64,000 nucleotides of DNA from Acanthosoma haemorrhoidale. Lineage: Eukaryota; Arthropoda; Insecta; Hemiptera; Acanthosomatidae. Shown one piece after another: positions 1-11,319 of the stretch. The notes below the pieces were generated by a model, which worked only from the letters and a program-made list of their open reading frames with translations, was not told the origin of the DNA and ran no database searches. How positions within the stretch are numbered: position 1 is the stretch's first letter; each line of letters opens with the position of its first letter. Both the position numbers and the translations under genes were made by a program. The stretch is from assembly GCA_930367205.1 (NCBI GenBank), contig OV884012.1:36285520-36349519 (forward strand). Direction: 5' to 3'.

Positions 1-1128
1 CTAAACAATCACTTAACAAAACTCTTCATTAGTAAGTAATGACACTGATTTATGAAACCACTAAAATATAAGCCACTGCTGTTTAACAACAAACCATAAA
101 TAAAGGCAAAGGTCAACAAAGCAGTAGGATTAATCTTTATATATTTACAAAGTTTCGAACAAGACAGTATTACGATAATTCAAAAACATTAATGCTTTTA
201 TATGATTGGTGCCGGTTGTAGAAGGGTACAATTAAATAATAAATCTCCTGTCTCTCCACAATATTGTGGTGAAACAGAAGATATATTATTTTATTATAGC
301 TTTTATGTTTCTTCGGCTAATAAAATAATTTTAATTAGCATAATATAATGTTCTCTGTAGTTATATTTTCCTGTATTACCGGAATTCGTTAGTTTTCCTT
401 GTTTATCAGATGCCAATTTATCGGCGCTTAGGTTTAAAGTACCTCCTGTCACTGGATCATGACAGAATCTAAATAACTAAGTTTGAATTGATTTTACTAA
501 ACAATTTATACTTGTTTAAAAGGGTTCTCAGACAAAAAAAAATGGTGAAATTTGAGCTGTTCATGGATATGAAGTACCAGACCCACTAAAGCATATTGTC
601 CGCCCTTTGATGGACGGTTGTAGTTATATAGGTGACAGATGGTACTGATCTATATTTTGGTCTGTAGTTCTTGGTCTAATAGTTTTTTTTCCTAATGTAC
701 TAAAAAGTATTCGTACTATATTCGGTGCTAATTTAACAAACAACAATTGAAAGCAGCCACAGAGGGTTAAAGGTATTTGTGTACTATCCTCACCCCATTT
801 CATTGCTACTGCTGAACTGCTATCCTTCAATTCTCTCCCCCCTTTTCAATTCTCAACCTAACCATAGTGACCAACTGTCACACTTCAGAATTTGTTTGTT
901 GGTGAAGCCTTATCACCATCAATTATTTAAAGCTGCAATCTATTTCTTTACAATATGTTGTGAAACAAGTGTTACAAATAAGATATCTGTTATTATTGAA
1001 TATTATTTCATTATCTCTTTTCATTACAAAATGATTTACATAAAATTAGAGCTTATAACTCCTTTGAGCATAATGAAATGTTGCTAATAGTGATTTTCTA
1101 TTCATAGATGTTTACTTTTGTTTTATAG
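1..1128 (+). other. AT-rich intron or upstream DNA of MGME1
   Basis: No exon can be recognised here. Because the first visible MGME1 exon starts at 1129 behind a splice acceptor, this stretch is most likely the intron before it. It holds a perfect 14-base palindrome CCACAATATTGTGG at 256-269. The preceding segment (about 235-262) resembles sequence near 27400-27428 and 33790-33815, so part of it is a dispersed repeat. Confidence 0.5.
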
Positions 1129-1339
1129 GACAATTGGTAAATGGAAGTAAGTTCCATTCTCAGCTTCACTCCCGTCTTTTAGCGGGGCATCCTTCTTCTC
1201 TTGAAGACTCATTACACACAAGCATGAAAAGCATTCAGAATGTCTTGCAGCGCCTAACAGATATCTCTGCCGTTAATAGTCATGTTGTCCATAGAAAGCT
1301 TTCTTACAGGGGAGTCATCGACTGTGTTGCTAAATATCA
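1129..1339 (+). CDS. MGME1: MGME1 exon a (third from last)
   Basis: The acceptor is TTTTATAG ending at 1128 and the donor is CA|GTGAGT after 1339. The exon enters with two bases of a split codon and leaves with CA, completed to a Gln codon by the next exon. It encodes the helix around GSKFHSQLHSRLL, then KSIQNVLQRL and the catalytic GVIDCVAKY segment. Confidence 0.87.
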
Positions 1340-3263
1340 GTGAGTTCAAAAATTATTTTCATATTCTTTAGAAATATTATTATTGTATATTACATTGAAA
1401 TATAAATTCTAAAAAAAAGTAGCTGTAAATTCTAGTTAAAAAAGTAGTATGAATATCTATAGAAAAAATTAAATAGTAAACATTAATAAAAAAAGCCTTC
1501 ATTTTTGAGGATACTTCATACCCCTGACCGATTTCCCTGTAACATTACCGTTGTACTTGGGTTTGCGTCTTATCTTATCTTTAAAAATTAGTAATGAAAC
1601 ATTCCCAACAAAAACTAAATCACAGTAATGCCTTCTAACCAGACTTAGGTTCCAGCTCGTATCATATAAAACCTGCAATTTTAATGTAATTTCATTACCA
1701 CCAAACACTAAAACAGTTTTATTAATGTATGCTTCATCAGGAACAAGCCTGTTTTGGTTGAATGGAAACGCCTGGAAAATCCTCAGGTGAAGGTGGTCGA
1801 CTCTTCCTTAGATGTTGCTTCTGTCCAGTTGTCTGCTTATGCTGGGGCTGTCAATTTTGATGATGCTTACAAGTTTCAGGTAAGTTCAAAATATAATCTT
1901 GATTAATTTAATTGTTTTTCTTGTTAAATTAAACAACACCAACCAATCTATTTTGTTTGAATGGAAGTCACAATATGAATTCTCTTTGGCTAAAACCTTG
2001 TAAAAACTATAAGCAATGCCTCCAGTAGACTTGGTTAGCATAATTGACTTCACTGCTTCTGTAACTTGGTTGCTATGATCAATTAAATATTTTAGAAATA
2101 AAAATTCTTCGTTTTTGTTGTATTTGTTGTAGTACCACAACTTTTTACTACATTGTATTTTAGAGCATTTTTGTTTTTGTACATTAACTTACCCTTAGAT
2201 AACAATTCAAGACCAGTTTTTAGTGCTTTTATTTGTTGATAAAATATGAGAAAAAATTATTTCGGTTCTTGTTTTCCTTGTTATTAATTCTCTATAACGT
2301 ACTATTCCAATCCTTCAATTATTAGATGAAGCTAAGTAAACCCAAACGTTTCTTTACTTGTTTAAATCTTTCTACCTGAAAATGTTCGTATTAATAATAA
2401 AAGTGGCTAATGCTAAATTTATTCATTAATGATGAATAACCAAAGTTACTGTGATGTTCCATCTTTTTAGAAAGTAACCTCATTTATTTCTTGAATTTTA
2501 CTTGGCTTTGGAAAAATGTACTTATTCTCTTCGATTTGAATTTTCCGGTAATGCTAAATTGTTTTTGCAAGAAAAGTTCATGAAATTTTTGGAACTATTT
2601 AACATCAATGTACAATATTTATTGGGTGGTTCAAGAATCATGAAAATCAAACAACACTTCAAAAGGCTAGTTCTATGTGAATGTGAAAACTTCTCTTCTA
2701 TGGCTTTTTAAATCAGGGAAGCCATGGGAGAAACCAATGAAGAGCGAATTTCTTAGATATAATTTTTTTTAAACAAATGTTTGTGGTATTAATGGCCATC
2801 TATTTGAAAATAAGAAAATTTTATTTTTTGAAGATGAAACCATTCAATTTCCATACCTCTTATTTCCCCCAACACATTGTGTATAAACAAAATTACACAT
2901 TTCTGAAACTAGCCCACTTCATTTACTCTATAAAGAAGATTTTAGGAGGCAGAATAACATCATAAAAAGTTTAAATTTCTTGATAAAAAACATATTAGAC
3001 TGAAAATATAACAATTATTAAAAAACGACCCATATACACTTAACTATATAATAATTTTTGTGATTTGTATGGGATTAATCTCATTAATTGCTTTTCTTTC
3101 CTGTTTGTCACAGTTGTCTGGAGGATTAATTGTAGTCGCATACAACGATGGAAGCGAAGCAGAAGTTATCGAAATTAATAAAGACCAGTGCACTGTGCAT
3201 TGGAAGGAATGGTTAAAAAGATTGCAGCAGTTTCAAAAATCACTTCACAAAAAACAAAACTAA
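1129..3263 (+). CDS. MGME1: Mitochondrial genome maintenance exonuclease 1, 3' part (three terminal exons)
   Basis: MGME1 is a RecB-type PD-(D/E)XK nuclease that trims single-stranded DNA ends in mitochondria during mtDNA replication and turnover. The three exons 1129-1339, 1741-1879 and 3114-3263 join in phase and give the C-terminal part, about 165 residues. What is seen: the stretch YRGVIDCVAKYQ, with the expected first catalytic Asp in VIDC; then VLVEWK, the (D/E)xK motif; QLSAYAGAVNFDD; and GLIVVAYNDGS close to the C-terminus. These match the order and spacing of vertebrate MGME1. The (D/E)xK motif carries Glu where vertebrates have Asp (IDWK), which the fold tolerates. The mitochondrial targeting region and N-terminal half lie outside the window. 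The gene converges on ITPK1. The identification rests on remembered family sequence, not a search. Confidence 0.88.
1741..1879 (+). CDS. MGME1: MGME1 exon b (second from last)
   Basis: The acceptor CATCAG ends at 1740 and the donor is CAG|GTAAGT after 1879. One base completes the split Gln codon, followed by 46 codons. It carries the VEWK catalytic motif and the LSAYAGAVNFDDAYKFQ segment typical of the family. Confidence 0.88.
3114..3263 (+). CDS. MGME1: MGME1 terminal exon
   Basis: The acceptor TTTGTCACAG ends at 3113. The frame opens with LSGGLIVVAYNDGSEA, passes through HWKEWLKRLQQF and ends in a lysine-rich tail with stop TAA at 3261-3263. The in-frame open stretch before 3114 is intron. 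Confidence 0.87.
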   Translation: MSGGLIVVAYNDGSEAEVIEINKDQCTVHWKEWLKRLQQFQKSLHKKQN

Positions 3264-3306
3264 ATATACCACAACAAAACTGTTTATATAATCTAATTTT
3301 GTATGT

Positions 3307-3312
3307 AATAAA
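3307..3312 (+). terminator. MGME1 polyadenylation signal (AATAAA)
   Basis: A canonical AATAAA lies 44 bases after the MGME1 stop codon, followed by T-rich sequence with TGAGAGTTTG, which suits a short 3' UTR. The cleavage site is inferred, not seen. Confidence 0.6.
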
Positions 3313-4782
3313 GTATTTGATGAGAGTTTGCTTGTTTAATTAAAATTATTCTCTAAAAGGAAATAAGGTAGTTGGGAGCATAAGAATCAGAAAAAGGAGA
3401 CATTTTGAAGACTGCGACAGACACGGGCCAGTGGTGTAATAATTGGGCCACGCGGTTAAGATCTGGTGATAGTGAGAGGTCTAGAATGGAATAAACTTTT
3501 GTAATGAAATGTAGTGAGTTTTTCTATCAGATTATTGTGTTTTGTTTTACATGTTGTTCCTGGCTGTGAAGTGCATATGTCTCAAAATTGAATTATTGTC
3601 ACATTATTGCATTACATAATTGTTCTTATATCTGTGATAAACCTGTCTTAACAGGTTAAGGTGGAGTTTGTTTTTATAGTGGTTATGTACATCCACGGTT
3701 TTGCTCAATTTTATTACAACCTATCAGTATTAAAACATAGAGATGTATCTTAAGATGGAATTCTTGTTCCAGCATTGTCGCATTGTCTTTTGTATCTATT
3801 CATGCTATAATTAATTTATGACTATGACCAATAACGACAGTTATGACTTCTAGCACTTTTTTATAGGACAATTACTGGGAATATTTGAGGCCAATGAGTG
3901 TCTTGTGATGATAATGATTGTGTATTGTAATTTGACTGACATAAAAAGGTAATATACATAATAATAAACATAATATTTTAATATTAACAACTGAGGTGTA
4001 TTAAAGTAAAGAATGAGCTGATTCATGTCTGTGCACATAAAATGATGCAGGCATAATCTGCTCTAAAAGCAATGCTTGCTACCACATTGTTGCTGTAACA
4101 AGTTATGCAGCAATGTGGTCCTGAAACATGGTAATTTTCACAGTGCAATGGCCAGGATATCATTTGAGTAATCCATCAGCTTAATATAGGGCTCTACAGC
4201 TAACAGTAGACAGAGGTAATGGAAGTCACTCAGCAGTCTACTGACTGGCAGTAATGGGCATTGCACTCGAAGAAGTGAAGCGAGGACTCTTAACTACATA
4301 ATATTTTAATTAGTATCTAATAACATTGCATATAACTTCATTTCAATTTATTAATTTACTCTACGTTACTAGGCCCTGATGACTTATGAGGTATATTCTC
4401 TGTAGTTAAAAAGTGACAAAAAAATGCTTTCAGCCCTGAATAAAATAAAATTATTTTTATTAATAATTACTATATGAAATATGTGTAATCATGTAGGTTT
4501 GGTAAATATTTGGTGTTTAATATCTTAGGGGCAGTTTTCCTGAGCTGATTTTGGCAGCTGCGTGCTGTAACTGAATAATGTAGACAGAGATATAAGTCTG
4601 GTTTTCTAAACAGGATTTACTTTGTGGCAACATGGGTATTATAATTATAAATTCAAGTCAAGTGTGATGTTTCACACACTTACAGGTTTGGTTTTGACTC
4701 TGAGGAAGTTGCAGAGCATATCTTTGATGGCAGCTTTATTGCCTTTAATAATAGTTCATTAAAGTATGAAATTGCATTATAT
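3313..4782. other. Intergenic AT-rich DNA between MGME1 and the solo LTR
   Basis: No reading frame of interest. It contains the possible SINE head at 3440-3500 and, at 4656-4677, the near-palindrome around GTGTGATG/CACAC that recurs at 15241-15262 and 45479-45500. Confidence 0.5.
3440..3500 (+). repeat. Possible tRNA-derived SINE head
   Basis: GGGCCACGCGGTTAAG resembles the A box of Leu/Ser-type tRNA genes, and GAGGTCTAGAAT about 30 bases later could be a decayed B box. No cloverleaf can be drawn, so this is at most a degenerate SINE start. Confidence 0.25.
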
Positions 4783-4787
4783 ATTAT

Positions 4788-5621
4788 TGCTGTGTCAACT
4801 TCTTCACCACGAATAAATAGAAGTTCCCCTCTTCTCAGCCCAGAAAATATCCATCTATGTTTCCATATTTTAATAATAAAAACCTTAAAGCATCAGTTAA
4901 GAGAATGTTACTAGTGCATGAAACAGCTGAAGCCCACTAGGGGCGTGCGCGGGTGAGGCCGTCTCTGACCTGCCTATATAAGGCCCAAATTTGCTTTACT
5001 CAAACCATGGCTTTCTTATTCAACTACCTCTGCATCTCTCTTTCCTAAGCTCGCTATGTTTTAGTCTGGCGTTGTCAGACCCCATACCTTCCTAGTGGGA
5101 TTCTCTGCCTTCATCTCGCTAAAACTAGCACCTCCTTGGAAGAGACCTCCTACATGCGGACGACGGTCTCCTGGGGCCCTACAAACTTTATCTAGTAGTG
5201 TCTCCCCCAGCGATCCAGTCACACTGGCCTTCGGGATCCGGACGGATTTCGCCTACCCTTAGATACCGAGTGTGAATTTGTGGTCATTCCAAGACCATAT
5301 AAACTACCTATAATACCTACCCTATACCTCTTCTCCTGAACATAGTGCTTTGTTGGGGGACACCTAAGATCTTATGGAGTCAGATCAATACGAATAAAGC
5401 TGCCCACCGACTAGGCCGCCAGCAAAGGTCAAAGACCACAGGTCCACCCATTTTATCTCTTTCTTGACATCTGTCGGACAGTGGCCAGGTCGTAGAGACT
5501 CAAGCCCACGGCAGGCGTTCCCCTCACAACCCAACAGACATCATTGAGTTTCATTTCATGGCACTCACCGGGCGGGTCGTAGAGACCCATCTCCCCCCCC
5601 CCCTTGGGGTCTTTCCCGACA
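4788..5621 (+). mobile_element. Solo LTR of an LTR retrotransposon (copy 1), with 5-bp target duplication
   Basis: The element starts TGCTGTGTCAAC and ends TTTCCCGACA, and is flanked by the direct repeat ATTAT (4783-4787 and 5622-5626). A TATA box (CTATATAAGG, around 4974-4982) and a polyadenylation signal AATAAA (5393-5398) place U3-R-U5 on the + strand. The sequence is far more GC-rich than its surroundings. The same block recurs on + at 18704-19048 and on - near 30451-31170, 35533-36412 and 62013-62423. No internal gag/pol follows, so the internal part was lost by LTR-LTR recombination. The superfamily (Gypsy, BEL or Copia) cannot be told from an LTR alone. Confidence 0.85.
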
Positions 5622-5626
5622 ATTAT

Positions 5627-8600
5627 TAATCAGGATATCAAGATTTTTAATTTAAATTTTCACAGCGTTTGCAACTTAACTAACTCCCTTTGAATGATAT
5701 TTTGTGGGGGAGTTCCATATGATGTCCTGATTATGTTATAAACGAAGTGACCTTATGAAAAAATGTCAATAATTAATTACTAGTTAATCAAAAAAATATT
5801 TTTCAATCATATTTAAGAAGATTTTGGTGTCATGAATAATAATGTAAAATATTTTTGGAGTGTTAATGGATGATTACAACTTTTATCACTGCCTTCATGA
5901 AATCCTTAGTTGTGTTGTATATCCACATTTGACTTGTGCTTTTTTGTTATTACATATGAATCAGCCCCAAATATTTATATTAAAAGTATGTAAATAGGAA
6001 ATTAAAAAAACAAACATTGAAATTAATTTTAAATTTATTAACAATATTTTTTTCTTAAAGTAAAAATATCTGTAACTCAATTAACAACAAACAAAATAAA
6101 AATCTATTTTATAAATTCAAATAATTAAAAAAAAAAATCTCATGTAATACATAAATTCAGAAAATATAATTAGTGCACAATTTTATTTAAAATACACTAT
6201 ATAAAACATATTATGTTATGGACTGAAGAAAAATGTACACAGTCAGCAGCATGGAAAAGTTACTATAAATCAACTTAGAAATACCTGAATGGCTGTTTTT
6301 ACAAATGAAAATATTTGTAAAAAAAAACAACTTAATAACATATGTTTTGCTGATGGGAACACCTTGGAAAAGCAAAAGCATAATTTTCATCACTAAACTG
6401 CAGATATATAAAATCAAAACGTGTATTCATAGAAGGAACATTTTCATTTGTAAAAAATATTAAAAGCTAATATTAGGAATTAAATGCGCAGTTGTAACAT
6501 ACCCATAAAAAAAAGGATTGCCTGGTATAATTACAATAAATGATTTTATAAATAATGCTAAATGAGTGAAGATACTCTAAAATAATTTTGTACTCAATGG
6601 TGTATTGGTAACTACAAGACCGAAATTAGATTTATCATGTTTCTTTGTATATAAAAAACGTCATTAATTTTATAAATGCTTGCTATGATGCCATCATAAG
6701 TATATAGTCCTGTATTGTACCACTTCATATTCTTCTTAAGCTAATCCCTGTAACTTTAATTTTTTGTTACTACAATATTTTTTGGGGGTAAACAAAATTA
6801 GTTGCCTGCCATCTGCATTAGGAAGCCCATTTGAATTAATGTGTAGCCATGATGGGTAATAAGTAAGCATTCCTTCATTAATCTTTGTCAATAGGAAAAT
6901 ATTTAAAATTACCTTCCCTCAAAAAAAAAAAATTAGCAGCAAAGACTTCTTTGGAATAAATGTAAAAATTATAATTAGGTAATCCCTTCATTTTTTTTTC
7001 AACCATGACATAATTACATTGAATTATAAATTTTAACTGTACAATTATAATATACATAAATACATTTACAATAAAATAATAACAATCAACAAAACCCAAT
7101 TATATTCATAAAATTATTACATATTTACATATTAAATTAAAAATATATATATAAACTAGCTTTTAAATAATGTTAGTAAAAATAATAATAGAACAATTAT
7201 GGCTGTTTAACATTAATCAAAATAAATAAAATTCAACAACAAATGAAACTTTTCACAGAATAGGCATTTCAAAGTAAATACCGGTTCATAGGACTTTTTG
7301 TTTAAAGAAATACTATTCATATTCTATGAGAAAAATTCAAGTACTATTCTTGAAAAATCAAAATGATTAATGATACACATTTTTAAATAATAATGGTCAT
7401 CCATTATAATTGCTAGCTAAATCCACGGTCAACCATTAATACAAGAGGTTCAGAAGAGATGCAGTTATTATATTATTTCAAATTTAAGGCAGGTTAGCGA
7501 ACAACTTATTTCCAGTTTACACACTATCAAAATTACAAGAGGTCATATTACATATTAAAGAAAAAATTGGGGCTCTCATATGGTCTTGCAAGTGGTTAGC
7601 ATAATTGTTTCATGATACAGAAATCTTTCCTGTGAGTAAATAACTGTGTGAAACTCCATTAAAAAAAAAATAAATATAAAGGTACGATTAAATAATAAAT
7701 TGAAATTTCTGGGAGTCGAAAGTCGTTTTGTTTAATTGCTTGTTCTAAGTAGATCAACTAGAATTCGCTTCTATTTTTACTTAATTAACAAAATCTGCTG
7801 AATAAGTGTTGGAATTCAGAGTCTTTTCACAATTCATTAATATGCAATCAATGAGACATGCGATGTAGAAGAGATCGAGTATCTTGTTATTTTACACAGC
7901 TCAGGTTTAATTGAAGTAATTTAAAACGTGATTAATAACTTAATAACAAAACGTGTTGTCTTCCCTTGATCTTTCAATTACCCAGTTCTGAAAGTCTTTA
8001 GAAAAAAATACATGTGTAAGCATAAGGAAAATTTTCTGATGAACAAACATCTGATAGCACTAAAATCTGGCAAATGTAAAAAATTGGAATGAAATAAAAA
8101 ATATAAAGTAATAAAAATACAAATATAATACATATGTATATATATATCTAAAATACAAAAAATTTCATTCAGGATAAATGCATTATAATTACAATTTATC
8201 TAAAAGCAAATTAATTAATAATTGTTTTCAAAACTTTACTTTTTATACAATTCAAACAGTTATAAACTTATTAGTTTAAAAAATGAAGTACATTGATTAA
8301 TTATTTCATATTAAATAAAAATTTGCTTGGGCGATAAACAAAATATTTCTTCTGCTAGCTAAATTTTCTTACAATTTATTTTTGGAGTGAAGTGAATCAA
8401 AAATATGTTTTCTCAAAAAATAGGTGGCTAGAAGTGAAATTTACTCCCGTTCGCCTAAACTTCATTTACTAGGATCTTTTTATTTTTTGAAGACATAAAT
8501 CTAACAATTTAGAAAAATAGTCTTTTTAAATGCATATAATAATAATTTTTTTTTATAGCATACCATTCATAAGCACTATTATTAATAATTTATTTTTATC

Positions 8601-11128
8601 AATTTAAGAAATGTTAACAGAAAAAAAAATTTAATAACTACAGGTTAAAGAAAACGATGATTAATTTCCATTACATAGAAAAACAATATCAATAAGTGGA
8701 TAGAATTTCTTTATATTTTCAGAAGATTTGAAAAAATATAGATATTTACAAATATTAAATTTATTTATAATGTAATACTGTCTTTGGCATATCTTAAACA
8801 ACTAATATATCCCCTTAATGAACAACTAAAATACTGAAAAGACTTTTTTTCAGACTGTTTAGAATTAAGCAAAATAAAACAACATTGAAACTAATGAGTA
8901 TACCATTTCATTAATCATTACTGCTTCAAAATTAGTATGGTTATTACTGACTTTTGTTACAAGCAATAAATCCCCTTGAACATTCAACTAGACAGATCAA
9001 TTATTAAGTAATGCTTATAAAAAGGGGCCAGCATTCATATATTTTAATTTAAAACACCCATTTCTACAATTCATAGTAATTTATTTATTTAATAGCTGAA
9101 ATTGGTAAATAATTTAATGCAAAAACTTATGTTTAAAAGTATTGTGAATATTATTTTCAAAGGTATTGGTAATTTAAAATAGTCTGAAACATATCCAGCG
9201 TGGTTACAATCAATACTGATAATAGTCTCTGATACAAACACGTAGAGAAATCAGTATTGATATTTATAGAATGATTTAACATTTTCCTTATGTACCAAAA
9301 TTTAAACAAAACTTTAACAGGAAACATATTACTGTTAAGAGGAAGGACACACCTTATTTGATAGGAATAGTGAATTTTTACATTTTTTTTTCTTAGAATC
9401 AAGACAGCAATCAGTTTCATAAATTCTATTGGTGTAGCTCTCAAACCAATTGTTTATACCATGTGCAACACTACAATATTTTGTTATGGTCATCGTTATA
9501 TAACTATCATTCATTAAAAAAATTAAATTTTTTACCAAAATATTTTTCTAAAAGTTATAACATACTATACTAATTCATACAAAAAACAATTAGCACCTTC
9601 AATAAGCAAATGCATAAGAAAAACCATTTATTGAAAAAAAAAAAGTTACTCGAAATGTAAATTTACAAAAATAGTATTTACATTAAAGATTACTATATGT
9701 GGCAACTAGAATTTGAGATACAATAGAAATATATAATGATATTATACATATTTTAAATCTTTGTTACAGTCAAGCACCTGGCAAAAATATTTAAGGAGCT
9801 ACAGTTTAGTAAATACACGTGGAAGTAATTTGTTTACTCAAAATGCTTATTTGGGTAATTATACGGGTTAACTAATATTAACTTTTTTCAAAGGCCATAT
9901 AAATATCCCTGTGGTCATTCACGACACTTTTAAGGCCAAAAATCACAAACCTTAGGATTAAGACATTTTTTTTTTTTAGGCTCTATCAATATTGGACTTT
10001 TGGTATAGAAAGCAAGTTTAATTTTGAATATACATTAAACTGCCTTTATATATGAAGTGGATATTCTGAAAGATCATTATAAATCAGAAGTTCCATCTCT
10101 AGTATCCCTAAGAAACAAAAAAGATCAGAAAGTTGCCAGCTACTTTATAAAGTGGGACAGGTGGTTTAACTAACAATAGAAGTGACAGTAAAGATTAATA
10201 GACATACAAAATTAATAGTTGTAGAATTATTATAATAGGAATGGACAAAATATAAAAAAAATAGCAAAAAACCACATACCTAGGACATGTTTCTTAATTT
10301 TACCGAAGACACTTATAAAGATATTTTTTTTAAGGGTTAACAGTAACATGTGAAAGGGACCACCATCATTTACAAAATATTTAAAGTTATGCTTTGAAAG
10401 AAATAATACATACAACAAACAAGGCAATTAAGGCAAAAGGAAAACAATTATGAAGAAAACCTGATTATTCTTGTGGATGGATGGCTTAAAAATGGGTGAT
10501 AAACCCAGTATATTAAAAAAAAAAAAAAAAATACTGACTTAATAAAGACTACTCTAAACAAAAATACCTTGGGGGAAAAAAAATCAGTAAAATCTTTGAA
10601 GTCACAAGCGAAAACAAATTAAAGCTTTTATGTTTACTCGAGAACTATGATTTCATTTTTTAGAAATTAGTGGCATTCATTAGTCCTCTTCCTAGAATGA
10701 AAAACATCACATTCAGGAGGTAAAAATTAGAAGTTTGAAAGATTAAAGGAATTAAGTTTTAATTGGGTTCTAATTAAGTTACAATGAGGGCAACAGGGTA
10801 GATAATTCAAATATTGGAATATAACTGGCTAGAATGTATTGTTTAGAAGAATATTAACCTCAATGGTCAACATCTACTTATTACATTACGACTGCCATAA
10901 CAACACTGCACAGCAGTTGGTTTCACCAACGCAACATATCTTCATAAAAAAAAAAAATAGTAATAACAACCATAAAATTCTTTATAAAAAAATAATATTA
11001 TAGAAAGAAAACTGTATTTACAGTCATATTATTAGTTAGTAAAGTCTTGAGTAAATATATTTAATCATGACTAAAACTAAACTTTTAGTATAAATAAAAC
11101 TATTATACAAAAAAAAATAATAAGAGAT
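5627..11128. other. Long AT-rich intergenic region including the ITPK1 3' UTR
   Basis: No credible exon is seen on either strand; open frames are short and of low complexity. The part just below 11129 must contain the 3' UTR of ITPK1 on the - strand, but several TTTATT (AATAAA on -) candidates exist and I cannot pick one. Homopolymer A/T runs are frequent. Confidence 0.5.
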
Positions 11129-11319
11129 TCACAGTTGTCTCTCATGAGCCTTTGAAACGGGAAGTAAAGGGCTTCTTTTTTTCTCATCCGAAGAATCAGC
11201 AGTTTCAAAGCCAGAATCTTCCTCTGATGGAAATATTCTTGTGAGCCCCTGGCTCACGGACACTTTACTTTTTATACACCTTATCAGGCTTTCAAAGAAA
11301 TCCGGATAGCCATCGTAAC
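11129..11319 (-). CDS. ITPK1: ITPK1 exon 9 (stop codon exon)
   Basis: Acceptor CTTTATAG; stop TGA at 11131-11129. The exon begins GYDGYPDFFESL (human: GYEGV..FF..L) and ends in a polar, charged tail (SEEDSGFETADSSDEKKR) that is not conserved and is shorter than in vertebrates. Confidence 0.9.
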
